Shown here piece after piece: positions 56,177 to 64,000 of a DNA stretch of 64,000 bases. Position 1 is the stretch's first letter. Each line of letters begins with the position of its first letter. Source of the DNA: Fibrella forsythiae. Lineage in GTDB: Bacteria; Bacteroidota; Bacteroidia; Cytophagales; Spirosomataceae. The DNA lies in assembly GCF_017353175.1 (NCBI RefSeq), contig NZ_JAFMYW010000001.1, forward strand, positions 930,001 to 994,000. Reading direction: 5' to 3'. The notes below the pieces were generated by a model that saw only the letters and a program-made list of their open reading frames with translations, searched no databases and had not been told where the DNA came from. A program made the translations under genes and the position numbers.

Positions 56177-56225
56177 AGAGATAAGTTGTTTGTGCCTTTT
56201 GCTAAGAACGCCACAACTTATCTCT
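56177..56225. repeat. Short inverted repeat (13-bp perfect core)
   Basis: Arms 56177-56189 and 56213-56225. It lies between the penicillin acylase and DUF1801 genes on the same strand and ends 11 bases before the DUF1801 start, so it might act in the 5' leader. Confidence 0.7.
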
Positions 56226-56235
56226 ATTAGAACGT

Positions 56236-56625
56236 ATGAAGGCAGGTGCCCCCACCCCAAAAACTATCGACGAATACCTGTATGATTTCCCCGAGGCTGT
56301 TCAGTACCTGCTGGAAGAACTAAGGCAGGCGATCAGAGAAGCAGCTCCGGAGGCGGTAGAAACGATCAGCTACCAGATGCCTGCGTTTATGTTGGATGGC
56401 AAACTGGTCTATTTCGCGGGCTACAAAAACCATATCGGATTTTACCCAACACCTTCGGGAATTACGGCTTTCAAAGACGAATTATCAGCTTACAATTGCG
56501 CGAAAGGCACGGTCCAGTTTCCCCTAGACAAGCCGCTTCCCATCGACCTGATCACCCGCATCGTCAAATTCAGAGTACAGGAAAACCTGGCAAAATCGTT
56601 GGCGAAAAAGAGTACGCGGAAGTGA
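56236..56625 (+). CDS. DUF1801 (YdhG-like) protein
   Basis: A protein of 129 residues. TIDEYLYDFPEAVQYLLEELRQAIREAAPEAVETISYQMPAF (in part), GYKNHIGFYPTPSGI and the basic C-terminus are typical of DUF1801/frataxin-like proteins, some of which are proposed to carry iron. No partner gene is adjacent. Confidence 0.88.
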   Translation: MKAGAPTPKTIDEYLYDFPEAVQYLLEELRQAIREAAPEAVETISYQMPAFMLDGKLVYFAGYKNHIGFYPTPSGITAFKDELSAYNCAKGTVQFPLDKPLPIDLITRIVKFRVQENLAKSLAKKSTRK

Positions 56626-56634
56626 ATAGGAATG

Positions 56635-56686
56635 CGGATTGGGCGGATACAGATTTTCTTACGTAGAGGTCAATCCGCCCAATCCG
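56635..56686. terminator. 13-bp inverted repeat between convergent genes
   Basis: CGGATTGGGCGGA (56635-56647) pairs with 56674-56686. It lies between DUF1801 and the converging sterol-desaturase gene, a probable bidirectional terminator. Confidence 0.7.
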
Positions 56687-56703
56687 TGTACCATCAACTT
56701 GGT

Positions 56704-57438
56704 TCACTTGCTGTGTACGTCGCGGAAACGGAGCATGTCGCCGAGACGAAGTTCTTTTTCCTGATCGAAGCCGCAGGTAGACGTGAATTCCTTCGGGTTC
56801 TGATAGGTGCCGAATAGCATATCCCACCACACGATGTCGCCGTAGTTGCTCGTATGCTTTTCGTACTCGTGGTGAATACGATGCATCTCGGGCCGCTGGA
56901 AAATATACCCGACCCATTGCGGCGTCTTCACGTTGGTATGATAAAAGAACTCGCCGAGCGCCGTGCAGAGTGTATAAATCGCGCCTGCTTCGGCATTCAG
57001 ACCGAGCAAAGTGTATACCAGCAGGCTACCAATGATGGAGTTGACCGTCATCTCGAGCGGATGCTTGTAGAACGACGTGATCACTTCGAGCCGTTGCGGA
57101 CTATGATGAATCTGATGGAAATGCGTCCATAGAAAATCGACGGTGTGCCGCCACCGATGCCACCAGTAAAAGATAAATGTAGCAATCACATACGCGATTA
57201 CGCCCCCCAGCGCAGCTCCACCAGGTACGTTGTCAACGGCTTCAGACAGGTGAAATACGGAATAGGCCGATAGCCATTTCTCCCAGGTGAAACCCGCAAG
57301 CACCACGACGATCAATTGAACGAAGTTGATCGCCAGCACACGAATTGTCCAGGTAGGTACGTCTGGAAGCTTCCAGCCGGGTATCAAACGTTCGAGTACG
57401 AAACAGCAGGCAAAAACGCCGAAAATGATGTATAACAT
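56704..57438 (-). CDS. Sterol desaturase / fatty acid hydroxylase family protein
   Basis: 244 residues from the ATG at 57438. His boxes WHRWRHTVDFLWTHFHQIHHSPQ and HRIHHEYEKHTSNYGDI bind a di-iron centre among about four membrane segments. The family hydroxylates or desaturates lipids; the substrate is unknown. Confidence 0.88.
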   Translation of the reverse strand: MLYIIFGVFACCFVLERLIPGWKLPDVPTWTIRVLAINFVQLIVVVLAGFTWEKWLSAYSVFHLSEAVDNVPGGAALGGVIAYVIATFIFYWWHRWRHTVDFLWTHFHQIHHSPQRLEVITSFYKHPLEMTVNSIIGSLLVYTLLGLNAEAGAIYTLCTALGEFFYHTNVKTPQWVGYIFQRPEMHRIHHEYEKHTSNYGDIVWWDMLFGTYQNPKEFTSTCGFDQEKELRLGDMLRFRDVHSK

Positions 57439-57537
57439 AGCTATGGAGCGATAAGGTGGCGAGCCACCATGGAACACCCCCAAAGCAACGGCGTACTCAA
57501 CTCCTGAAAATTGACGGATATCAATTTCGTACGCTCA

Positions 57538-59727
57538 CTACCGAGCTACAGCAACACCTTTTGTTTTCCGAATAACGATTGGCACACAGACGTCTGTTGG
57601 GCAGGTACAGACGGTTGGCATGAGCATAACGGTTACGTCGGTGTAACAGCCTGCGATGTTCGTTACGCGAATCGTATACGCCTGCGCCACCACCGGATTC
57701 GCCAGCATACTCGCAATGAGTCCATTGGCAGGAATTGGCTGGGCTGTACCAGCTACTGCGTTGGTCGAGTCGAAGGTGGTGCCGAGTGAATATTGATACG
57801 TATGGCTGGCGTTGAACCCACTCAACACGATCTGCCCGTTCGATTGCGCGGTATTACTGACGCAGGTAGCGGGAATGGCCGCTGCTGCAAACACAGGTAA
57901 AGTATCTGCTTCTACGATAAACGGACAACAAGAGAAATTGGGGCACTGGCCGCCCACGTTGTCAATGCCTAGGCTGTAGGAACCGGGTGCGCTGACCGTT
58001 AATTCGTTGGTTATCTGGCCCTGGATTAGTACACCATCTTTAAACCAGCGATAACTGGCACTTCCGGCCGGCACTGACAGGATATACTGGTCACCGGGGC
58101 AAAGCTTGACGGGAATAGACGTACAAACCCGAAGCGTATCGCCGGGAATACTGGCCGTATTATACAAAATACCTGCCCCGTTGACCACAGCTTGAAACGT
58201 CAGACTAAGGCTTTGTCCGGCAGCGAGACTGGGAATAATCCAGTTTCCGGGCGTTCCCTGAGTAAAGGTCGTCCCAACGGGAACGATCACAGAATTGGGT
58301 ACGTAACTAAGACCCGCCGATGTTGAATCACGCACAACGACATTGGCAGCCGGGCCATTACCTGAATTCGTCACCACGATCGTGTATGTGAGCACGTTAC
58401 CCACTCTGGCAATGGAGCGATCGACGAACAGACCCAGGGTTACTGCTGGTGAAAGGAATCGGTAACCGGCATCAACAATGGCAACGGTTGCTCCAGAGGG
58501 TACTGTCAGTGGACCAGTAATGCTACCGGCAGGTGTGGCGATCGAATAGCCGGCCGGGGTTGAGAAACTGACTGAGTAAGGCTGGCCGATAGTCAATCCC
58601 GTGAAGCTATACGTACCTGATGGCCCGGTCGTTATTGATGCAACGGCCAAACTGCTACTGTTCAGCAGCGTGACCGATACACCTGCAATGGGTGTATCGC
58701 CACCGTCACGAACGTTATTGGCATTGTTATCTACGTATACCGACCCCATTAATGTAGCTGAGGTCGGGGCCGCCGTTGTGCAGGAAGTTGGCGCATTATA
58801 CGTGATCACCGCTGAACTACAGCCGGGGCCTGTCACGGTAACGGTATGCGTTTCTGTTCCTGAAAGAAGCCCCGAAAGACCAAACGTAGCCGACGGCTGA
58901 CCCGTGGTGATTGATACAGTTGTTGAACTACTGCCATCGGTGATGATCAACGTACCTGCCACTGCCGCCGTGAGCGACACCGTGCCTGTAAGATCGTAGG
59001 TGTTGGTTGCACTGGTGCAGCTGCCCGCAGTAACGGCAACGGCCATTGTCTGGGCATAGGCTGTCACCGCGTTGTTGCTAACGGAAATTGCACCGGCAAT
59101 CGACAGCGCGCGCCCTTCCAGGGTGGCACCGGCAAGCAGGCTGATGGCTCCGTTTACCAGTAGCGTCCCTCTGAACACAGCGCCTTCGCCGAGGGCTACG
59201 GCACCATTCACCTGAAAATAAACGTCATTGATGCAGGCTCCATTCGTTAGGTTGATGGTCGATCCGGCGGCAGTAGTGAGGGCGCTGTTGAGCTTGATTA
59301 TATACGTACCCGGCCCATTCAGGGTCAATGTACCCTCTAAGGATGATGCCGCGGCTGTTGTCTGGCAGTAAACACCCGCGGTCAGTGTCTGGCCATTTCC
59401 AAGAATGGGGCTGATCAAGGTGCTGCAGGTAATCGACGTCAGATCGTTGTAAGCCGCCACCACATCCAGCGCTGCCTGGTTCGCCTGCGTACTGCCCGGC
59501 AAACGAATCTGACCGGTAACTGACCCTGGCGGAAACGCGTTGAAAGCCCCTAAGCTCGTACCAACGTCGCCCGTTACCACGGCCGCCCCCGTGGTATTGA
59601 ACGCACCATTTGCCGTAAAGAGGGCAAATGTGGAGGCAGTGCCCAGATTGATTGCCTGCCCAACGGAGGCAATGGGCAAAGCCAGTAAAAGAACATAGGC
59701 GACTAAAGTGAATAGTCCTTTCTTCAT
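57538..59727 (-). CDS. Secreted DUF3494 (ice-binding-like) multidomain adhesin
   Basis: 729 residues from the ATG at 59727. A signal peptide ends ASVGQA. The DUF3494 ice-binding-type beta-helix follows (about 25-225: LGTASTFALFTANGAFNTTGAAVVTGDVG in part). Next come a Cna-B/SdrD-type domain (VYVDNNANNVRDGGDTPIAGVSVTLL), a DUF11 domain (LTYTIVVTNSGNGPAANVVVRD) and an Ig-like stretch with paired Cys. The end, CPTDVCVPIVIRKTKGVAVAR, is not a classical T9SS tail. DUF3494 proteins bind ice or act as adhesins. Confidence 0.82.
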   Translation of the reverse strand: MKKGLFTLVAYVLLLALPIASVGQAINLGTASTFALFTANGAFNTTGAAVVTGDVGTSLGAFNAFPPGSVTGQIRLPGSTQANQAALDVVAAYNDLTSITCSTLISPILGNGQTLTAGVYCQTTAAASSLEGTLTLNGPGTYIIKLNSALTTAAGSTINLTNGACINDVYFQVNGAVALGEGAVFRGTLLVNGAISLLAGATLEGRALSIAGAISVSNNAVTAYAQTMAVAVTAGSCTSATNTYDLTGTVSLTAAVAGTLIITDGSSSTTVSITTGQPSATFGLSGLLSGTETHTVTVTGPGCSSAVITYNAPTSCTTAAPTSATLMGSVYVDNNANNVRDGGDTPIAGVSVTLLNSSSLAVASITTGPSGTYSFTGLTIGQPYSVSFSTPAGYSIATPAGSITGPLTVPSGATVAIVDAGYRFLSPAVTLGLFVDRSIARVGNVLTYTIVVTNSGNGPAANVVVRDSTSAGLSYVPNSVIVPVGTTFTQGTPGNWIIPSLAAGQSLSLTFQAVVNGAGILYNTASIPGDTLRVCTSIPVKLCPGDQYILSVPAGSASYRWFKDGVLIQGQITNELTVSAPGSYSLGIDNVGGQCPNFSCCPFIVEADTLPVFAAAAIPATCVSNTAQSNGQIVLSGFNASHTYQYSLGTTFDSTNAVAGTAQPIPANGLIASMLANPVVAQAYTIRVTNIAGCYTDVTVMLMPTVCTCPTDVCVPIVIRKTKGVAVAR

Positions 59728-60869
59728 GAGTGCATAAGTTGGCAAGCAGAGCGCTTACTGTGATGAGATGTATTGGCTTGTAACTGGTTGATGCTCCCAT
59801 CCATATAGCCTGGGCATCGGTTGTTGTAAAGGCTGCGCCTGAAGCAGTAAAAAGCAGTCAGTAACCAGGCAGGCAACCGCCGGGGTTTGTCAGCTACGGG
59901 GTGGCAAGATGATCGAATCAATTGGGTGGACACTACATACCGGAAATGGCATATAGTGAGGCGGAAGCCCTACGTCGACCAGGCGAGAACCGAGGTAATC
60001 GGTGGTCGTTAATGCATAAGGTGCGCTGCCAGAGTAGCCTGTTCTTTCTGTCTCTGGTAACCTGTCTAGTGTACGAAGCCGGGTGTCTGGTTACCGAAAA
60101 GTGCTCGAAAATACCATAAACAACCAGGATGCTGAAGGCTAAAAAACTGACAATGAAGGAATTGGTTAACCTGCTAAATCACTGGGAACTATTGGCTATC
60201 CTCATCTGATGGGTGATCCTAACAAAAGTCAAGCCAACTTATTTTTTGATTAGGCAACGGTATTTTTTACTGATTTCGCTCCTTTTCGCCAGGTATGGAG
60301 CTATAAGAGCCCGGATGTTTTACTAGCCGCGCCCAGTTAATTATCGTGCCAAAAATGACTATTAGCTAATCGGTCGTTTACTGACTTTATGGATAGTATA
60401 CAAAAACAGGATATTATCTATCCCTTCGTCCCCTCGATCAGTTGAACGTTTTCGGGCGATATGCCCAGATATGAAGCGATATAGTTAACTGGCACGCGTT
60501 AAGTGGCGCATGCCTGAAAATATATAGCCTTGTGCTGGCCGGTTTGTACCAACTAGATCTTCCGAAGAAAGGTATCCCGCCGCCGCATCTCCGCCAGGGG
60601 GCGACACTGAACGCAGCGATTGACTATGAGACAGGCGTGTGTTCATCACTGTGCGGCAGCTTAACCTATCTCGTTTAGCCAACAGAACGTCTGATAGAGG
60701 GAAGGATTAACAAGTAATGAATTGCTGGCGGAAGACCCAATAGATTACCCTACATCGCCTGGTTATGAGTAAGTGTAGGCGTTTTTGCCCCCATTGGGCC
60801 GTTTTTTTGTTATCTTGTTACATAGCGCCAGCCAGTTACCTGGTGCCCTCAACGTTAGTTGTTTCGAGT
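59728..60869. other. Long gap upstream of FdhF/YdeP
   Basis: About 1.1 kb without an intact gene. It holds a Crp/Fnr remnant (60418-60500). The short open frames at 59922-60119, 60131 and 60485-60682 show no protein-like features. ATCTTGTTAC near 60811-60820 resembles a -7 box and may start the FdhF transcript. Confidence 0.5.
60418..60500 (-). pseudogene. C-terminal remnant of a Crp/Fnr regulator
   Basis: Read on the minus strand, the frame gives RVPVNYIASYLGISPENVQLIEG and then stops at 60418-60420. IASYLGISPE is the recognition-helix region of many Bacteroidota Crp/Fnr proteins. An in-frame TAA stands just upstream and the rest of the gene is not recognisable. Confidence 0.65.
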
Positions 60870-63446
60870 ATGGATAAATCCCCAAAAAGCGAAAGCAGGC
60901 CCAGCGATCCCGCTGACCAAGTCGCTGAAAATCAACCGATGAGCGGTGAACACCCCAATCAGGGAACAGAAATGGCAGCAGATCACGAACGAATACAGCG
61001 TAAAGCCGACCTGACCGATTTGTCAAATGATGGTTCGGCGGATAAACGCGTGTTAACCGCCCCCGATACCATTGGCGCGAAAGACAGAAATCCCGTGCTG
61101 GCCCAACCGCCCAACGCCTTCACCGGCCTGAAATTGGGCAAACCGGCCACAGTAGCGGCTGGTGTTACGGCCGTGCTGAAATCGATGGAATTTTCCTGGA
61201 GCGAAGCGGGTGTTGGCCGGGGTACGCATGCCTTACTGAAACTTAACCAGAAAGACGGGTTCGACTGCTCATCCTGCGCCTGGCCCGACCCCGACGATCA
61301 TCGGTCGGTGGCGGAGTTTTGCGAAAACGGGGCCAAAGCAACGGCTTCTGATGCCGACATTCGCCGCGCAGATCCCGCGTTCTTTGCCCAGCACAGTCTG
61401 GTTGACCTGTCGCACATGACCGATCGGGATTTAAATAATGCTGGTCGGCTGACACACCCGATGGTGCTCCGTCCCGGTGCAACGCACTACACGCAGATCA
61501 GCTGGCCCGACGCGTTTCAGGTGGTAGCCAACGAACTGAACGCCCTGGATTCGCCCGATGAAGCCATCTTCTACACATCGGGGAAAGTACCGAATGAGCC
61601 CGCGTTTCTGTACCAGTTATTCGTTCGTCAGTTTGGCACCAATAACTTGCCCGACTGTTCGAACATGTGCCACGAAAGCAGCGGCTCGGCGCTGAGTCCC
61701 ACGTTGGGGCTGGGTAAAGGGTCAGTCACCCTAAACGATGTACATGAGGCAGAAGTAATCCTGATCATGGGGCAGAACCCCGGCACCAATCACCCCCGGA
61801 TGCTGACAGCCCTCCAGATTGCCAAGCGTAACGGAGCGAAGATCATTGCCGTAAACCCGCTGCACGAAGCGGGCTTGAGCCATTTCAAGAATCCGCAGGA
61901 TTTCATGAATCCGATCAGAGCGGTAGGTACGTTGCTGGGCCAGGGTACGGCAATTGCCGATCTTCACTTGCAGGTAAAGATCAACGGCGACATGGCGGTG
62001 CTTCGCGGTATCATGAAGCACCTGATCCGGGCCGAAGAACTGAATCCGGGCGTGGTTATCGACCACGCGTTCATCAAGGAATACACCGCCAGCTACGACG
62101 CGTTTCTGACCTCAATCAAAAACACCGGTTGGGAAGAGATCGAGGAGATGAGCGGCCTGACGCGGGCGCAGTTGCTCGAAGCAGCCAACATCATTGCGCC
62201 CAAACAGAAGCTCGTTACCTGTTGGGCCATGGGCCTGACGCAGCAGAAAAATGGGGTAATGAGCATTCAGGAGATCGTGAACCTGCACCTGATGAAGGGG
62301 GCAGTGGGCAAGCCCGGCGCAGGTACGTGCCCGGTGCGAGGCCACTCCAACGTACAGGGCGACCGAACGATGGGAATCTGGGAACGCCCACACAAGGAGT
62401 TTCTGGATGCGCTTCAGAACGAATACGGATTCGAGCCGCCGCGTGAACACGGGCATGACACGGTTGAATCGATCAAGTGCATGCACGAAGGGAAAAGTAA
62501 AGTCTTCATGAGCCTGGGCGGCAACTTCCTGTCGGCGTCGCCCGATACTGAATTTGTGGCCGAGGCCATTCGCAAACAAAGCCTGACGGTATTTGTCAGC
62601 ACGAAACTGAACCGTGGCCATTTGGTGACCGGCAACACATCATTGATTCTTCCCTGCCTGACGCACGTCGACATAGACAGGCAGAAATCAGGTCAGCAGT
62701 TTACATCCTGCGAGAATTCGATGGGCGTAGTTAGCCAGAATAAAGGCGTGTTACAGCCGCTGGAAGGTGAGATGCTGAGCGAAGTGGCTATTATTTCGGG
62801 TATTGCGATCACTACCCTGGGCGAGAAATCGAAGGTAGACTGGGTCGGCTACACCGAAAATTATGACAACATACGGGATGCCATTTCCCGCGTTATTCCG
62901 GGTTTCGACAGGTTCAACGAAAAGATCAGGAAACCCGGCGGATTCTACCTGCCCAACGGGCCACGCGAACGGAATTTTACCACCGAAAACGGCAAGGCCA
63001 ATTTTACGGTGACCGACATGATGAAACACGATGTTGCACCCGATCAGCTGGTTATGATGTCGATTCGGAGCCACGACCAGTTCAACACGACGATCTATGA
63101 TTATAATGACCGGTATCGGGGGGTGTATGGGGAACGGCGTGTGATTTTTATGAACGCTGATGACATGAACGAACGTGGTATTCGGGAGCGCCAGCTGGTG
63201 AACATTACCAGCCATTTTGAGGGTCAGGAACGGAAACTGGAACGGTTCATAGCCGTTACCTACAATATCCCGAAAGGGAACACAGCGGCTTACTACCCGG
63301 AAGTGAACCCACTGGTACCGGTAGCCAGCGTTGCGTACATCAGCAATACGCCAACGTCTAAGTTCATTATCGTGACGGTAGAGCCGGTTGCCGAGCAACT
63401 GCCGGAAGGAAAAACGGAAGCCGTACCGATGGCCCTGGCAGCGTAG
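60870..63446 (+). CDS. FdhF/YdeP-family molybdopterin oxidoreductase
   Basis: 858 residues from the ATG at 60870; the upstream ATG at 60765 would add an unrelated hydrophobic stretch. The charged leader (1-75) is followed by FDCSSCAWPDP and CSNMCHESSGSAL, YdeP-type signatures. MGQNPGTNHPRML, NPLHEAGL and QGDRTMGIWERP mark the pterin-binding domains; the last 120 residues form the molydopterin-dinucleotide domain. Members resemble formate dehydrogenase H but the physiological substrate is unclear. The gene stands alone, with no fdhD or electron-transfer partner nearby. Confidence 0.88.
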   Translation: MDKSPKSESRPSDPADQVAENQPMSGEHPNQGTEMAADHERIQRKADLTDLSNDGSADKRVLTAPDTIGAKDRNPVLAQPPNAFTGLKLGKPATVAAGVTAVLKSMEFSWSEAGVGRGTHALLKLNQKDGFDCSSCAWPDPDDHRSVAEFCENGAKATASDADIRRADPAFFAQHSLVDLSHMTDRDLNNAGRLTHPMVLRPGATHYTQISWPDAFQVVANELNALDSPDEAIFYTSGKVPNEPAFLYQLFVRQFGTNNLPDCSNMCHESSGSALSPTLGLGKGSVTLNDVHEAEVILIMGQNPGTNHPRMLTALQIAKRNGAKIIAVNPLHEAGLSHFKNPQDFMNPIRAVGTLLGQGTAIADLHLQVKINGDMAVLRGIMKHLIRAEELNPGVVIDHAFIKEYTASYDAFLTSIKNTGWEEIEEMSGLTRAQLLEAANIIAPKQKLVTCWAMGLTQQKNGVMSIQEIVNLHLMKGAVGKPGAGTCPVRGHSNVQGDRTMGIWERPHKEFLDALQNEYGFEPPREHGHDTVESIKCMHEGKSKVFMSLGGNFLSASPDTEFVAEAIRKQSLTVFVSTKLNRGHLVTGNTSLILPCLTHVDIDRQKSGQQFTSCENSMGVVSQNKGVLQPLEGEMLSEVAIISGIAITTLGEKSKVDWVGYTENYDNIRDAISRVIPGFDRFNEKIRKPGGFYLPNGPRERNFTTENGKANFTVTDMMKHDVAPDQLVMMSIRSHDQFNTTIYDYNDRYRGVYGERRVIFMNADDMNERGIRERQLVNITSHFEGQERKLERFIAVTYNIPKGNTAAYYPEVNPLVPVASVAYISNTPTSKFIIVTVEPVAEQLPEGKTEAVPMALAA

Positions 63447-63467
63447 GTACGTTGCCAGGGCCATCGG
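63427..63467. terminator. Hairpin overlapping the FdhF stop codon
   Basis: Arms 63427-63440 and 63453-63467 pair (ATGGCCCTGGCA core). The stop codon and a copy of the dispersed GGTACGT motif lie in the loop. It is a likely terminator, though no T-run follows. Confidence 0.65.
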
Positions 63468-63593
63468 ACGTGATTTGCTTCGTACTCCAGGCCCGGGGCA
63501 GCCACCGGGTCAACTCCGCCCAGGCTGCCCCCAGTCTACCACTGCAGCGCCATACATCAGCAATACAACACCCGGCAGCAACACCCACACAAA

Positions 63594-63950
63594 TCAGGTA
63601 AACGCTCTCTTCTCCCGCCACACCAGCCAACCCATCAGGCCCATAGCAAGGGCGCAGATGACTAAGCCGCCCGATTCGCGGGCGAGCTCAATGTTGACGG
63701 TCTTCATGCCCATTTCATCGAGCAGGAAGCCTTCGAAGGCGGGCGGCCACTGGTAAATAGCCGCCACGCCATAGAGCAAGGCCATCAAGGCAAAAAACCA
63801 GACTTGACCAATGCGGGCAAACGCCATCAGGCAGGCCATGGCCGCAAAGCCATAGACAGGAATCCAGAGCTGCGGATCTGGGTCGTTGTACTGAAGGGCC
63901 GCGAAGAGCACGAATAGCACGGCGAAAATCACTGAGATCGTTTTACGCAT
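63594..63950 (-). CDS. Transmembrane 220 family protein
   Basis: A protein of 118 residues with about four membrane segments. LQYNDPDPQLWIPVYGFAA is the signature of the TMEM220 family. The function is unknown. The upstream end of the window (63951-64000) shows no further gene. Confidence 0.85.
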   Translation of the reverse strand: MRKTISVIFAVLFVLFAALQYNDPDPQLWIPVYGFAAMACLMAFARIGQVWFFALMALLYGVAAIYQWPPAFEGFLLDEMGMKTVNIELARESGGLVICALAMGLMGWLVWREKRAFT

Positions 63951-64000
63951 GGCAGTAGATTGTCACTAGTTACAGTACGCAGCAATAGCACTGGCCGCAT

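Larger units (their letters stand above)
261..63454. repeat. Dispersed over-represented motif ACGTACC (extended AACGTACCYR)
   Basis: A manual scan of both strands finds about 75 copies of ACGTACC or its complement; about 8 are expected for a 7-mer in 64 kb. About 35 copies extend to ACGTACCTG (about 0.5 expected), and nearly all have T or C after ACGTACC. Sample positions: 261, 969, 1885, 1900, 3022, 4219, 9840, 17022, 19492, 23102, 28961, 31108, 43913/43916, 48371, 53896, 58951, 62321 and 63447. Copies lie in coding regions in different frames and in gaps between genes, so selection or biased mutation acts on DNA rather than protein. The near-neighbour words ACGTACA and ACGTACG are each seen only a handful of times. 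The function is unknown. Confidence 0.85.

Noticed and set aside
59922-60119. Open frame in the gap after the DUF3494 gene
   Set aside because: It has a hydrophobic stretch but no signal, no RBS-like context and no recognised similarity.
62751-63464. Minus-strand frame under the FdhF gene
   Set aside because: The plus strand encodes conserved molybdopterin motifs; this frame is a by-product of GC-rich codons.

Overview
The window looks like chromosomal DNA of a Bacteroidota bacterium of the order Cytophagales, most likely Spirosoma or a close relative (inference). Signs are a secreted protein with a type IX secretion (T9SS) sorting tail, many lipoproteins, TAnnTTTG-type -7 promoter boxes, a small SRP RNA, and Bacteroidota families such as DUF2911, CtlX, YHYH, FdhF/YdeP and DUF3494. 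No tRNA, rRNA, CRISPR array, phage or intact insertion sequence was seen.

Layout: 1-3018 is an ECF-sigma operon (sigma tail, anti-sigma-like protein, Spy/CpxP-like protein, YHYH protein, MORN lipoprotein, SCO lipoprotein). 3180-7400 encodes a large secreted nuclease with two CBM3-like modules. 7600-9569 holds an SDR, folE and queD. 10044-12707 is a PAS / histidine kinase / Crp-type response regulator locus. 12824-15004 holds a fatty acid desaturase and a cyclopropane-synthase-like methyltransferase. 15022-21056 is a housekeeping block on the minus strand (ftsE, transaldolase, galK, SRP RNA, RNase H, RmlD-like, cyclophilin, LolD-like). 21180-22329 is a decayed CotH/lamin-tail surface protein gene. 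22940-28191 holds purN, a lipoprotein, an SdpR plus SdpI-hydrolase fusion pair, an M20 peptidase and dps. 28375-30844 is an arginine deiminase plus CtlX pair. 30883-37913 holds regulators, lipoproteins, a MOSC protein, a HAD phosphatase, an MFS transporter and a sensor kinase. 37929-44415 is a TolC/RND/MFP efflux operon. 45433-51988 is a GH88 uronide catabolic cluster. 52304-56154 holds an exported amidase and a penicillin acylase. 56236-63950 holds DUF1801, a sterol-desaturase-type protein, a DUF3494 adhesin, a Crp remnant, an FdhF/YdeP oxidoreductase and a TMEM220 protein.

Two genome-scale patterns stand out beyond the genes. First, ACGTACC (either strand) occurs about 75 times by my manual count where about 8 are expected, in coding and intergenic DNA and in all reading frames. 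Its extended form is AACGTACC followed by T or C, then mostly G or A. The density resembles that of DNA uptake sequences or HIP1 elements. Second, many intergenic regions carry long, nearly perfect inverted repeats (13-63 bp arms) of mostly unrelated sequence. Most sit where a terminator would, but one lies between divergent genes.
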